Origin: Caryophanales bacterium UBA1188
Lineage (GTDB): Bacteria; Bacillota_I; Bacilli_A; Izemoplasmatales; UBA1188
Direction: 5' to 3'
DNA length: 64,000 nucleotides
Assembly (NCBI GenBank): GCA_002310135.1
Contig: DBYK01000001.1
Coordinates: 248,001-312,000 of the forward strand
The notes below the pieces were generated by a model that worked only from the letters and a program-made list of their open reading frames with translations, was not told the origin of the DNA and did no database searches. Shown in pieces: positions 18,521 to 28,529 of the stretch; the stretch's first letter is position 1, and every line of letters starts with the position of its first letter. The translations under genes and the position numbers were made by a program.

Positions 18521-19054
18521 TTAAAACACAAATACTACAAATATAATCATACACAATGTAAAGAAACCAAAACCAATAAGTGAATAAAAACCTGCTTCTA
18601 ATAATTTGTGCTTTTCCTTGCAAATTTTATCATTAATAATTATTTGTTCAATAATGTCATCATCACTGTTGCTAAAAGAATCAAATTCTTTTTTAAAATC
18701 ATCTTCACTCAAATTTGCATCAGCAACATCATAATAGTAGTTAATATTCAATTTATTATTTATGTAATTATCTCCATTATTCCTTTTCCTAGGGAAAATA
18801 ACCAAAATAAATAATATCAGGGTTACAACTACAGAAATAATATATAAAATAAAAGAAATCTTGCATATTATTTTTGTGAATTCGTTAGAATGAATAATAA
18901 AATTATATGAATCAAAGATGTTAAAATAATTAGACATTAGGGCAAACAAAACACCAACAATAGCTAAAAGTATCCCAGCTTTTTGATCAAATGATGCAAT
19001 TTGGTTTTTTGTGTCTAATAAAAAACCATTTAAAATTTCTTTTCTATTGTCCAT
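18521..19054 (-). CDS. pycTM: Pycsar membrane effector (PycTM, DUF5706-like)
   Basis: Predicted effector of a Pycsar anti-phage system: on binding cUMP or cCMP, PycTM proteins are thought to damage the inner membrane and stop growth before phage release. The N-terminal SFDQKAGILLAIVGVL (about 21-36) fits the DxKA motif of the family. Hydrophobic segments lie at about 27-45, 63-87 and 153-176, with FPRKRN after the second and a charged cytoplasmic stretch at 90-150. The start is three bases past the pycC stop, and its ribosome binding site AAGGAT is formed by the end of pycC, so the two are translationally coupled. Confidence 0.82.
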   Translation of the reverse strand: MDNRKEILNGFLLDTKNQIASFDQKAGILLAIVGVLFALMSNYFNIFDSYNFIIHSNEFTKIICKISFILYIISVVVTLILFILVIFPRKRNNGDNYINNKLNINYYYDVADANLSEDDFKKEFDSFSNSDDDIIEQIIINDKICKEKHKLLEAGFYSLIGFGFFTLCMIIFVVFVF

Positions 19055-19056
19055 AT

Positions 19057-19800
19057 TTAATCCTTCATTCCATTTTCAATCCAATTGTTGAATTCAGTAT
19101 ATATTAAATCAAAAGAATAAATATAGTCTCCCATGTATAATTTTTTTTTAGTAACATAATCGGAATAACAATACTTTTCATTAACTTTAACATCTTTTAT
19201 ATTATAATAGAAAGTTCCATCCATTATAATTGGTGAATTATTACTTCTGCTTCCCTCTGATGACAAATTTGATGCATTTACGACTGCAGAACCGATCCAA
19301 ATATTATCATTTATCCCAGTTCCTTTTTTACCTGCTTTAATAACCAAATCTTCAGATGCTCCTAATCCAATGCCAATCTTAAATGTTGGAAAATGTTTTT
19401 GTTCTAACACCTTATTAAACATTTTTTGAAATGTGTTAATTAGCACTGCATTATCTAAAATCCTTTCCAAATCTTCTTTATTAGGGGCTGAATAAATTGC
19501 ATATACACAATCACCTCTTATTCCAATTTGTCTATAATTTTTGTCGCTTTCTAAAATTCCAATTATTTCACTAGAAAATGCTCTCATTATACGTGCGACT
19601 TTTTCTTCTTCCCCACTTTTAAATAAGGATGATGAATCAACTATGTCGACAAAAATAGCACCGACCCAACTTCTTATTCCATTTTTAAAATTTAAATCGT
19701 CTTCATTTTTAGGTATGGTATCACAATTTTCAATTTTTGTCTTAGAATCCAAAATATCAAGAATTCTTTTTCTTGATTCTTTATACATAAAATCACTCAT
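19057..19800 (-). CDS. pycC: Pycsar pyrimidine nucleotide cyclase (PycC)
   Basis: Class III-like nucleotidyl cyclase domain. The two metal-binding aspartates are visible as Asp52 in IFVDIVDSSSLF and Asp97 in GIRGDCVYAIY; EEEKVARIMRAF between them is also typical of the PycC family, as is the KIGIGLGASEDLVIKAG segment. PycC proteins make cUMP or cCMP after phage infection to activate the partner effector encoded next door. Which nucleotide is made cannot be told by eye. At 247 aa it is close to full length. An AAAGGAG site precedes the ATG. The gene lies between the AbiH-like gene (45 bp away) and pycTM (2 bp). Confidence 0.87.
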   Translation of the reverse strand: MSDFMYKESRKRILDILDSKTKIENCDTIPKNEDDLNFKNGIRSWVGAIFVDIVDSSSLFKSGEEEKVARIMRAFSSEIIGILESDKNYRQIGIRGDCVYAIYSAPNKEDLERILDNAVLINTFQKMFNKVLEQKHFPTFKIGIGLGASEDLVIKAGKKGTGINDNIWIGSAVVNASNLSSEGSRSNNSPIIMDGTFYYNIKDVKVNEKYCYSDYVTKKKLYMGDYIYSFDLIYTEFNNWIENGMKD

Positions 19801-19845
19801 ATTGTTTTTGCTCCTTTATGTTATATTTCTTAAATGTTGTTAACT

Positions 19846-20985
19846 TCATTCTAAATCATTAGTACTTATTCTTTCTATTAATAGTCTATTTTCTAGTTGA
19901 ATTTTAGTAATGAATGAATTTGCCTCTTTTATTCCCAAAGAATCTGTTACATAATGCCTTAGAAGAGCAAAAATTTTATCATAATAATCTTGTTCATTTT
20001 TTAAATTTTCTTCTTCACTACTGCCATAATCCGAAAATATAAAAATTAATTTTATGTTATTGTTATATATATCATAATAATTGAATAGTGAATAAAAGTA
20101 TGAATAATCTTGTTCCCCCAATGAGTGACCAAAGAAAACAATATCATTTATATCGTTTTTAGGAGGAATATTAATCATTTTTTCGTGATTGTTAATCTTT
20201 CGCCATGCCTTTGAAAATCTAAATAACTTATCATTATTACTCTCTGACTTAACATCATTACAATCAATTCCTATAATGATATTATTTTGCTCTAAATTTC
20301 CATGAACTAACATAATGCTATCAGAATCTACAACATCTTTACTAAAAGGATTTGTATAATTAAAACTAACAATAAACAAACTACTGTTCAATACTTCATT
20401 AATTTTGTTTTCAATTTTTGCTATTAAACTATTTGCATTTGTGATGTATTTATTCTTTATTTTAATTTCTTCAGTTAGATAACTTGAAAAATCTTTTTCC
20501 ATTTCTTTTAGTTCTCGAAATAATAATGATTCTACATCAAGTCCTTCATAAATATTATAATTTGCTTTTTTTAAATAAGATTGTACATAATAATTTATAT
20601 CGTATAAAAAGGAATCTGAATTATTTTTTGGAAATGAAAATGGACCAATATATAGAGGTCGAGTACTAAAATTATAAAAAAAATCTTCTATAGATTTAAT
20701 TTTATTTTGCAATATTTCTTTAATAAAATATTCTATGTTCATCCAGTTATTTTCATTAGACACATTTATATTTCGAAAAAAATCAATATTAGTTCTAAAA
20801 CCATAGTGAAGTAGTATATACCATATATTCTTTCTAATAAAAGTATGGTCATTTTTTTGATTATAGTGGTCTATAAAATCGCTGTATCTGCTTTTTAGTT
20901 TACATGCTAGGTCAAAGCCATTGCCTATCACTAGAATTGTATTTGGTTTTTCTGGCTTTTTGGATCCTATATCTTTGTTTATCAT
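19846..20985 (-). CDS. AbiH-family abortive infection protein
   Basis: GNGFDLACKLKSRYSDFI at residues 21-38 is the diagnostic N-terminus of the AbiH family. VSFNYTNPF near 205, LVHGNLEQNNIIIGID near 226-241 and FFGHSLGEQDYSYF near 290-303 match the remaining family motifs. AbiH was first described as a lactococcal phage-abortive protein; its mechanism is unknown. The fold is related to nucleotide-binding SIR2-like proteins. It is the first gene of an apparent three-gene minus-strand operon with pycC and pycTM (45-bp gap). The start has AAGGAAAG five bases upstream. Confidence 0.82.
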   Translation of the reverse strand: MINKDIGSKKPEKPNTILVIGNGFDLACKLKSRYSDFIDHYNQKNDHTFIRKNIWYILLHYGFRTNIDFFRNINVSNENNWMNIEYFIKEILQNKIKSIEDFFYNFSTRPLYIGPFSFPKNNSDSFLYDINYYVQSYLKKANYNIYEGLDVESLLFRELKEMEKDFSSYLTEEIKIKNKYITNANSLIAKIENKINEVLNSSLFIVSFNYTNPFSKDVVDSDSIMLVHGNLEQNNIIIGIDCNDVKSESNNDKLFRFSKAWRKINNHEKMINIPPKNDINDIVFFGHSLGEQDYSYFYSLFNYYDIYNNNIKLIFIFSDYGSSEEENLKNEQDYYDKIFALLRHYVTDSLGIKEANSFITKIQLENRLLIERISTNDLE

Positions 20986-21205
20986 TGTTTCTTTCCTTGT
21001 ATAATGTAATGTTTTTAGTGCTATTAGAAATAATATGACTTAAGTTTTATATAAATAATATGTGAAGCAAACATAAGTTTTTGTAAAAATCTTTATATTT
21101 TATGATTTAATCACTTATAACTTAAACAAATTCACTATCTCTTCTCATAATTTTTATGAAAATATTTTTTTGTATTTGTTATTTTCTAATTATTTATTGT
21201 ATAAG

Positions 21206-22327
21206 TTAGTTCTCCCATTCTTCATATTCTTTTTCTTCTAGAATATCAGCAATCCTTTCACAGGCATGGCCATCACCATAAGGGTTTATAGCTTTAGCCA
21301 TTTTATTATAGTATTCTTTGTTATTTAATAATTCACTAAATTCTTTATATATTACTTCTTCACTAGTACCCACTAATTTTAATGTACCAGCTTCTACTCC
21401 TTCAGGTCTTTCAGTAGTGTCTCTCATAACAAGAACAGGCACACCATATGCTGGTGCTTCTTCTTGTATTCCACCACTATCAGTAAGTATTAGATAACTT
21501 CTTGCCTCAAAATTATGACAATCAAATACTTCTATTGGTTCTATTATATGAATCCTATCACAATCACCTAATTCTTCATCAGCTGCTTTTCTAACTAATG
21601 GATTCATATGTATAGGGTATACAGCTTTTAAATCTTTATGTTCATCTAATACTCTTCTTATTGCCCTAAACATATTATGCATAGGTTCACCTAAGTTTTC
21701 TCTTCTATGAGCAGTTATAAAGATTAATTTATTACTACCAACCCAATCTAATTCAGAATGATGATAATCATCAACAACTGTATGTTTCATAGCATCTATT
21801 ACAGTATTACCAGTTACATAAATAGATTTAGGGTCTTTTCCTTCGTTTAAAAGATTTTGTTTAGCAAGTTTTGTAGGAGCGAAATTGTATTTCGCTATTA
21901 AACCAATCCCTTGTCTATTAAATTCTTCAGGGAATGGAGAATATATATTATAAGTTCTAAGGCCTGCTTCAACATGGCCAATAGGTATTTGCATATAGTA
22001 GCATGCAAGTGCAGTAACAAATGCAGTAGATGTATCACCATGAACTAACACTAAATCTGGTTTAATCTCTTCCATTGTCACTTGTATTTTATTTAATATA
22101 TTTGTGGTTATATCAAAAAGAGACTGACCAGGTTTCATTATCTCAAGATCATAATCTGGATATTCGTTGAAGACATCAAACACTTGATCAAGCATCTCGC
22201 GATGCTGACCAGTAGAAAGTAATATCACTTCCAAGCTATCTCTTTTTTTAAATTCTTTAACAAGTGGCATCAACTTTATACAATCAGGACGACAACCTAC
22301 TGTTAGTACTATTTTCTTTTTTATCAT
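21206..22327 (-). CDS. wecB: UDP-N-acetylglucosamine 2-epimerase (non-hydrolysing)
   Basis: Interconverts UDP-GlcNAc and UDP-ManNAc, a precursor for cell-surface polymers. LVHGDTSTAFVTALACYY, GHVEAGLRTYNIYSPFPEE, TAHRRENLG and LTDSGGIQEEAPAYG are the family signatures, and 373 aa is the standard size. It is the last gene of the polysaccharide locus, three bases after the UDP-sugar dehydrogenase gene. No clear terminator follows in the 220-bp gap before the defence island. Confidence 0.93.
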   Translation of the reverse strand: MIKKKIVLTVGCRPDCIKLMPLVKEFKKRDSLEVILLSTGQHREMLDQVFDVFNEYPDYDLEIMKPGQSLFDITTNILNKIQVTMEEIKPDLVLVHGDTSTAFVTALACYYMQIPIGHVEAGLRTYNIYSPFPEEFNRQGIGLIAKYNFAPTKLAKQNLLNEGKDPKSIYVTGNTVIDAMKHTVVDDYHHSELDWVGSNKLIFITAHRRENLGEPMHNMFRAIRRVLDEHKDLKAVYPIHMNPLVRKAADEELGDCDRIHIIEPIEVFDCHNFEARSYLILTDSGGIQEEAPAYGVPVLVMRDTTERPEGVEAGTLKLVGTSEEVIYKEFSELLNNKEYYNKMAKAINPYGDGHACERIADILEEKEYEEWEN

Positions 22328-22330
22328 TGT

Positions 22331-23554
22331 TTAATCTCTTCTAAATATATCTCTTGTATATACCTTATCTATCACATCTTCTAGACATATATCATATCTA
22401 TTAGCTATTATCGCATTTGATTGTTTTTTAAATTCATCTAAATTATTTACTACTTTTGAGCCAAAGAATAATTCACCATCTTTAAGTGATGGTTCATATA
22501 CAATAACTTTAGCACCTTTTGCTTTAATTCTTTTCATTACACCTTGGATAGAAGATTGACGGAAGTTATCACTATTAGATTTCATTGTTAATCTATAAAC
22601 ACCAATAACAACTTCTTTTTCTCTCTTTATATCCCAAGAAGCACTTGCCGTATAATATCCAGCAAGTTCTAATACTCTATCAGCAATATAATCTTTTCTA
22701 GTTCTATTAGATTCAACTATTGCTGATATTAAATTTTCAGGAACTCTATCAAAATTAGCTTTTAATTGTTTTGTATCTTTTGGAAGGCAGTATCCACCAT
22801 ATCCAAAAGATGGATTATTGTAATGGGTTCCAATTCTAGGATCTAAACAGATCCCTTCAATAATTGCTTTTGTATCCAGCCCTTTTGACTCAGCATAAGT
22901 ATCAAGTTCATTAAAATATGATACACGTAATGCAAGATATGTATTAGCAAATAGTTTAACAGCTTCTGCTTCAGTTGTACCCATTAATAAAACAGGTACA
23001 TCTTTTTTAAGCGAACAACTCTTTAATAATTGAGCAAATTCTTTTGCTTTTTCTTCTTGTTCTTTATCACACCCAACTATAATTCTACTTGGATATAAAT
23101 TATCTTCTAATGCTTTACTTTCTCTTAGAAATTCAGGAGAGAAGATAATATTATTGGTATTAAATTTTTCTTTAATAGTTTTTGTGTATCCAACTGGAAT
23201 AGTTGATTTGATAACCATCATTGCATCTTTATTAACTGATAGAACAAGTTCGATAACTTGTTCAACTAAAGATGTATCAAAGAAATTCTTTACAGGATCA
23301 TAATTTGTTGGAGCAGCAATAATAACGAAACTAGTATCTTTATATGCTGATGCTCCATCTAGTGTTGCAGTTAAATTAAGATCTTTTTCTTTAAAATACT
23401 TTTCAATATAGTTGTCTTGAATTGGACTAATTCTTTTGTTTACTTTTTCTACTTTTTCTGAAATGACATCAACAAGAACAACTTCATTCTCTTGAGAAAG
23501 AAGTGTAGCAATTGATAATCCTACATAACCAGCTCCAGCTACTGAAATTTTCAT
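22331..23554 (-). CDS. ugd: UDP-glucose 6-dehydrogenase family protein
   Basis: Oxidises a UDP-sugar at C6 with two [14 protein letters not shown] at 6-16 binds [11 protein letters not shown] and FSPEFLRES form the substrate site, and Cys256 in [10 protein letters not shown] is the catalytic nucleophile. The short length (407 aa) and the [10 protein letters not shown] form fit the HasB/Ugd group that makes UDP-glucuronate. The adjacent UDP-GlcNAc 2-epimerase leaves UDP-ManNAc dehydrogenase as an alternative, but the glucuronate 4-epimerase on the other side favours UDP-glucose. It is two bases from that gene. Confidence 0.85.
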   Translation of the reverse strand: MKISVAGAGYVGLSIATLLSQENEVVLVDVISEKVEKVNKRISPIQDNYIEKYFKEKDLNLTATLDGASAYKDTSFVIIAAPTNYDPVKNFFDTSLVEQVIELVLSVNKDAMMVIKSTIPVGYTKTIKEKFNTNNIIFSPEFLRESKALEDNLYPSRIIVGCDKEQEEKAKEFAQLLKSCSLKKDVPVLLMGTTEAEAVKLFANTYLALRVSYFNELDTYAESKGLDTKAIIEGICLDPRIGTHYNNPSFGYGGYCLPKDTKQLKANFDRVPENLISAIVESNRTRKDYIADRVLELAGYYTASASWDIKREKEVVIGVYRLTMKSNSDNFRQSSIQGVMKRIKAKGAKVIVYEPSLKDGELFFGSKVVNNLDEFKKQSNAIIANRYDICLEDVIDKVYTRDIFRRD

Positions 23555-23556
23555 AA

Positions 23557-24597
23557 TTATTTACTTCCTTTCATATAATAATCATAGTACCATTCAGCAA
23601 ATTTTCTTAAGCCTTCTCTTAAACTAGTTTTTGGTTTAAAACCAAAATCTTTTTCAAGTTCACTTGTATCTGCATAAGTAATTGGAACATCGCCTGGTTG
23701 CATTGGAACCAATTTCTTATGAGATTCAAAATCAAAATCAGGAGGTAAGATTTTTGCTCTTACTAATTCTTCTGATAATATTTGTACAAAATCTAATAAA
23801 TTTTCAGGGTTGTTATTACCTATATTGTAGATTTTATATGGTGGTATTGGCAATCCATCTTCGCCAGTTTTCTTTTCTGGTGCTTTACTCATTACCTTAA
23901 TAACACCATCTACAATATCGTCTATATAAGTAAAATCTCTTTTACAATTTCCATAGTTAAATATTTCAATTGTTTCACCCTTTAATAACTTATTTGTAAA
24001 ACCAAAATAAGCCATATCAGGTCTTCCCATAGGACCATATACAGTAAAGAATCTAAGACCCGTTGTTGGAATATTATATAGTTTACTATATGCATGGGCA
24101 AGGAGTTCATTAGACTTCTTTGTTGCAGCATATAGACTAACTGGGTTATCTACTTTATCATCAGTTGAGAATGGCACTTTCTTATTTCCGCCATATATTG
24201 ATGATGATGAAGCATATACTAAATGTTCAACAGGATAATGCCTACACGCTTCTAAAATGTTATAAAAACCAATTAAGTTTGATTGAACATATGCATCTGG
24301 GTTAATTATTGAATAGCGTACTCCTGCTTGAGCAGCTAGATTAACAACAATATTAGGGTGATATTTTTCAAAAATATCTTTTACTAAAGAAGAATCTGAT
24401 AAATCTCCTTTAATAAAGATATAGTTGTCGTTCATAGAGTTCTTCAATCTTTCTTCTTTTAGTTTCACATCATAGTAGGAATTAAGATTATCAAGTCCTA
24501 TAATCTTATTATTGTTCATCTTTAATATTTTATTAGTAAGAGCTGCACCAATAAAGCCTGCAGAGCCTGTTATTAAAATAGTCTTTTTATTGAACAT
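23557..24597 (-). CDS. UDP-glucuronate 4-epimerase-like NAD-dependent epimerase
   Basis: Extended short-chain dehydrogenase with [11 protein letters not shown] at 10-20 and catalytic Tyr156/Lys160 in [34 protein letters not shown] and [16 protein letters not shown] are typical of glucuronate 4-epimerases (CapI/LspL type), which convert UDP-GlcA to UDP-GalA. At 346 aa it is full length. It precedes ugd in the transcript, so the pair would supply UDP-GlcA and UDP-GalA to the polysaccharide. Confidence 0.85.
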   Translation of the reverse strand: MFNKKTILITGSAGFIGAALTNKILKMNNNKIIGLDNLNSYYDVKLKEERLKNSMNDNYIFIKGDLSDSSLVKDIFEKYHPNIVVNLAAQAGVRYSIINPDAYVQSNLIGFYNILEACRHYPVEHLVYASSSSIYGGNKKVPFSTDDKVDNPVSLYAATKKSNELLAHAYSKLYNIPTTGLRFFTVYGPMGRPDMAYFGFTNKLLKGETIEIFNYGNCKRDFTYIDDIVDGVIKVMSKAPEKKTGEDGLPIPPYKIYNIGNNNPENLLDFVQILSEELVRAKILPPDFDFESHKKLVPMQPGDVPITYADTSELEKDFGFKPKTSLREGLRKFAEWYYDYYMKGSK

Positions 24598-24690
24598 ACG
24601 AATACCTTCTTTTTATAATATATAGTCAACATGTCATTTGTGCTTGATAACTATAATATTGCATTTAAACAACTACTATGTTTTGATCAG

Positions 24691-25221
24691 CTACAAGTCA
24701 AATCCTATGCCACCATTTTTCATTTTTTCAAACTCTTCTTGACGTTCTTTTTTTGTTTTTTTAGTAACGAATGTATCAAATTTAGGTGCTATATTAAATA
24801 ACTCATAGTTTTTTTGCATATAATCTGTGTAGGTTCCTATCACACGACAGGGGTTACCAACAACAACAGAATCACTAGATATATCTTTTGCAACAACAGA
24901 ACCGGCTCCTATAATTACATTTGAACCAATTTTTACATTTGGTAATATTATGGCACCTGAACCAATAAATACATTTGAACCAATTTCTACTCTCCCTATT
25001 TTAGAATATCCAAGAGTCTTTTTTGTAGAGGCATCATGTAAAAGAATTCTAGATGCTGTAGCTAATGTCACATTATCTCCTACAGTAAGCAAAAAACAGT
25101 GGCCTTCGTCGATAATACCATAATTATGAAAATTGTATCCAATTCTAGCACCTAATTTAACTAATTCTTTTTTAGAAAGAGGCGAAAAACCGCCCAGCAA
25201 CCTTTTAATTTTTCTAAACAT
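24691..25221 (-). CDS. hexapeptide-repeat O-acetyltransferase
   Basis: Left-handed beta-helix protein with imperfect hexapeptide repeats (IGSNVFIGSGAIILPNVKIG, then VIIGAGSVVAKD) and the terminal VVGNPCRVIGTY. This family transfers acetyl groups from acetyl-CoA to sugars. It has 176 aa. The N-terminal GGFSPLSKKELVKLGARIGYN resembles other polysaccharide-locus acetyltransferases. It is one of two tandem enzymes of this kind; they share the fold but not close sequence, so they probably modify different sugars. Confidence 0.8.
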   Translation of the reverse strand: MFRKIKRLLGGFSPLSKKELVKLGARIGYNFHNYGIIDEGHCFLLTVGDNVTLATASRILLHDASTKKTLGYSKIGRVEIGSNVFIGSGAIILPNVKIGSNVIIGAGSVVAKDISSDSVVVGNPCRVIGTYTDYMQKNYELFNIAPKFDTFVTKKTKKERQEEFEKMKNGGIGFDL

Positions 25222-25343
25222 ATTGTCGCTTCCTCCATTATCATCACATTCTTTAAAACATATTCAAATAATTGATTCTCAAAACCAATACTAATAGTTA
25301 TTTTATGCCAAACACAACCAAGTCCTTTTATTATATTAAATAA

Positions 25344-25886
25344 TTACTTTAACCCTTTATCTTTAAGATAATTATCAAAAGCTTTTTCTAAATACTTTTT
25401 TTTATCATTAAAGGAATAATTTAGTATATGAGAAAAATTATTTGCGTTTTTTTCTTTATATTCTCTTATAGTACATATTTTTTTTGCTGGAATTCCTGCC
25501 CAAACTTCATTATTGGGAATGTTTTTTGTAACTACACTTCCAGCACCAATAATTACATTTTGCCCTATCTCAACGCCAGGAAGAATTATGCTATTCGCAC
25601 CTATAAAGGTGTTTTCTCTAACAATAATTGGGGCATAAATGCAAACATTTGGGTCCTCTTTTCTAAGTACATATGTCGCACCATCATGTGTTATAAAACT
25701 AACACCAAAACTAATACGAACATTATCACAAATGTAAATCAAATAGGGCTCTGAACTAACACTAATTTCCGTTCCGATAAATGAACAATTATTACCTATA
25801 TTTACACCTAAATTCCGATAGTACAATGATCCACTTGGATCTTTTTTCCACAAGTACCAATCCTTAATTTTTTTTAAAAAACTCAT
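25344..25886 (-). CDS. hexapeptide-repeat O-acetyltransferase
   Basis: A 180-aa left-handed beta-helix acetyltransferase: SFITHDGATYV, VRENTFIGANSIILPGVEIG, VIIGAGSVVTKNIPNNEVWAG and the closing PAKKI. A histidine in THDGA is the likely catalytic base by family analogy. It overlaps the end of the flippase gene by 4 bp upstream and is 122 bp from the next acetyltransferase gene. The acceptor sugar is unknown. Confidence 0.82.
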   Translation of the reverse strand: MSFLKKIKDWYLWKKDPSGSLYYRNLGVNIGNNCSFIGTEISVSSEPYLIYICDNVRISFGVSFITHDGATYVLRKEDPNVCIYAPIIVRENTFIGANSIILPGVEIGQNVIIGAGSVVTKNIPNNEVWAGIPAKKICTIREYKEKNANNFSHILNYSFNDKKKYLEKAFDNYLKDKGLK

Positions 25887-27373
25887 TTTTCTTCACCTCT
25901 TTTTAAAAAAGAAACAATAATTTTCCATTTAAATAGGAGGAAAACCAAAGTACCAATTGCTAAATTAATTGCAAAAACAATCATAGAATCTACAAACCAG
26001 AATAAAAAACTATCAAATCTAATTTCAAATAAAGAATCAACAAATATAAATATAACAATAGTAACAAAATCAACAAAGATTTGAACAAAAAATTTTGTAA
26101 TACTTCTATTAACTATATTTTTCCTTAAATAAAATACTGAAGCAATAAGCCTATAAAGTGTACTAATACAAGTTCCTATAGCAACACCACTTATTCCAAA
26201 AACAAAAACAAGGGCACAAGAAACAACTATATTGATGCAAATCTCAATTATGCAAATGTGTTGTGTTTCCTTAAAATGACCCGCAGAAAAAATAATTGTT
26301 GTATACACAATTCTTAATGAAAAAAGAAAATATGCTAGACACATCAAATGTGAAAATACAGGATCTGAATAATTCAAATCAGAAACACCAATTGTATAAA
26401 ACAAAACAAATGGGACAAGCACATAATCAATTGTACCAAAAACAACAGTTGAAACATAATGCATTATTGCTTCAAAAAAGTCAAAGGAAACATTCAGTAA
26501 CTTTTTCTTCCCTTCAACAATCAATTTTCCAAAAAAACTCTTAAAACTAGTTGAGAATGATTCAATTACCAATCGAAAACTATTAATAGGCAATACATAT
26601 ACATTATAAATTGATAAATTTCCAAATGTTGAAAAAAGCGTCAACACAATATAGTCAATGGTATTAGTAAGTGTGGTGGAAATATGTTGAACCATTCCGG
26701 ACCATTTATTTTTTAATGTCGATGAATCGAACTTAGAATGTTTGTCAATCTCGTAATTCTTTTTTACATATAAAACCAATACAATTGGTTTAATTAAAAA
26801 AACAAGAGACGAGACAAGTTTGACTATTTGGATGCTTAATGAATAAGTTAAACACAAAAAAACACATATGGCATTTAAAACTGTTGTCACAATGTTGAGT
26901 ATTGTAACAACGTATATCTTTTGGTCAGCATTCAAAAGCAAAGTGTTGGTAATTCCAAAAAGATATTGAGCAATATTGCTTATTGAAATTGATAATATAA
27001 GTGTAACAACATAAAACCAATCAAAAGTTTGTGTTTTAAATACAGAATAATAACCACACAAAAAAACAACATAAACGACAAGTATTACTGTTATTTTCTT
27101 AAAATAGCTTTGTGATGCACAATATATTTTTGAAATAGTTTGATTATCTCTACTTGACAATGGGCCATAAAGAGACACTTGGACAACAGAACCAACACCT
27201 AAATCCAAAAAAGATACTATTGTAAGCATTTGAGTTATTGAAGATACAAGCCCATTAACTTCAGAACCAAAAGCATTTAGAATTAGTCGTGGAATTATTA
27301 AACCAATTATAATAGCTATAAATTGATATAATACCGATAAAAATGTATTAAGCGTCAATTTATTCTTCATCAA
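25883..27373 (-). CDS. Wzx-type polysaccharide flippase
   Basis: A 496-aa MATE/MOP-superfamily membrane protein with about 12-14 hydrophobic segments. The N-terminus LIIPRLILNAFGSEVNGLVSS with VSFLDLGVGSVVQ is characteristic of Wzx proteins, which flip undecaprenyl-linked repeat units across the membrane. It overlaps the preceding glycosyltransferase by 14 bp. With the Wzy and Wzz genes in the same transcript it defines a Wzx/Wzy-dependent pathway. Confidence 0.88.
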   Translation of the reverse strand: MMKNKLTLNTFLSVLYQFIAIIIGLIIPRLILNAFGSEVNGLVSSITQMLTIVSFLDLGVGSVVQVSLYGPLSSRDNQTISKIYCASQSYFKKITVILVVYVVFLCGYYSVFKTQTFDWFYVVTLILSISISNIAQYLFGITNTLLLNADQKIYVVTILNIVTTVLNAICVFLCLTYSLSIQIVKLVSSLVFLIKPIVLVLYVKKNYEIDKHSKFDSSTLKNKWSGMVQHISTTLTNTIDYIVLTLFSTFGNLSIYNVYVLPINSFRLVIESFSTSFKSFFGKLIVEGKKKLLNVSFDFFEAIMHYVSTVVFGTIDYVLVPFVLFYTIGVSDLNYSDPVFSHLMCLAYFLFSLRIVYTTIIFSAGHFKETQHICIIEICINIVVSCALVFVFGISGVAIGTCISTLYRLIASVFYLRKNIVNRSITKFFVQIFVDFVTIVIFIFVDSLFEIRFDSFLFWFVDSMIVFAINLAIGTLVFLLFKWKIIVSFLKRGEEK

Positions 27374-28529
27374 TCAATGACCTCCACTTTTGGCCAATAC
27401 TTTCAAGGCTAAAATCCTTAATACGAATTGATTCATTATGAATTATTTTTTGCCTTAATGCATTATTTTCCAAAAGTGTATTAATAGCATTAGACAAGAG
27501 TATTTCTTCTTTTGTTATAGGATCAAACGAAGTATAATGTGTCCCATCACAAACTGGAACTAAAATGCCACATTTTGATTCATAATCAATTTTATCAATA
27601 ACTCTGAATTCTGAATTAGATTCTGGTGATAATATTTCTCTTGGTCCAAAGTCGCAATCAGAAGATATAATTGGTACACCTAATCCCATGACCTCTATAA
27701 GTGAATTACCTAACCCTTCATATAAAGATGGAAAAACAAAACACTTAGAAGATGAAATAATATCTAGAGCATCCATACTAAATCCTAATAGTTTTACACG
27801 CTCCTTTAAATTCAAATCATCTATCAATGAATTCAAATATCCCTCAAGCGATCCCTTCCCTAGTATAACTAAATCAACATTTGAGTTTGTTTTTTCCAAC
27901 AAATACTTAAAAGCTCTAATTAAGTGCCATTGCCCTTTTTGATGTTCTAGTCTTCCCATTGTAACAATAAATGGTCTATCATTATTCATAGCAGTGTTTT
28001 TTGTTGTATATGGTAAATATGGATTATATATTGTTATAACTTTATCACTTTCTAATTGTAGTTTATTAATAATTTGAATACGAATTCCATCTGTAATGGA
28101 CACTATTCTATAACATTTTTTAACAGCAAAAGAATATCTTTTTTTGTCAACACCATTGAGTTTGTTATCAGCTAAAAGATTATTTCTTATAGAAAATATT
28201 ATTCGTTCTCCAATAGACGAATACGCATTTGTTCGATCAGCTTCAGGTAAAAAACTAATTGTACATTTCACTTTGAGTTTTCTTTTTAATCTTTTTATCT
28301 TTAATATTTGTGTGGCCCTATTGATAATTCTAATTGGGAAAAATGATTGTTGTCTTTTATTCTCTATAAAATGGATTTTACCAGAATAATCATATTTTTC
28401 CTCACAAGGCAATAAAGAAAGAATGTGAACATCATAATAGTTAATTAAATAATGTGACAAGTTCGCAACTACTTTTTGCGCTCCCCCTCCAATTAAGTTA
28501 GGGATTATGAATAAAATGCTATTTTTCAA
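27360..28529 (-). CDS. glycosyltransferase family 4
   Basis: GT-B fold retaining glycosyltransferase. The N-terminal IPNLIGGGAQKVVANLSHYL is the acceptor-side glycine-rich loop, and PSLYEGLGNSLIEVMGLGVP is the C-terminal EX7E nucleotide-sugar motif. TTG 28529 is chosen as start (389 aa) because AGAGGTG lies six bases before it and LKNSILFIIPN is the normal beginning. A frame open from 28589 would overlap the upstream gene by 71 bp without a ribosome site. It overlaps the flippase gene by 14 bp. Confidence 0.82.
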   Translation of the reverse strand: MKNSILFIIPNLIGGGAQKVVANLSHYLINYYDVHILSLLPCEEKYDYSGKIHFIENKRQQSFFPIRIINRATQILKIKRLKRKLKVKCTISFLPEADRTNAYSSIGERIIFSIRNNLLADNKLNGVDKKRYSFAVKKCYRIVSITDGIRIQIINKLQLESDKVITIYNPYLPYTTKNTAMNNDRPFIVTMGRLEHQKGQWHLIRAFKYLLEKTNSNVDLVILGKGSLEGYLNSLIDDLNLKERVKLLGFSMDALDIISSSKCFVFPSLYEGLGNSLIEVMGLGVPIISSDCDFGPREILSPESNSEFRVIDKIDYESKCGILVPVCDGTHYTSFDPITKEEILLSNAINTLLENNALRQKIIHNESIRIKDFSLESIGQKWRSLIDEE

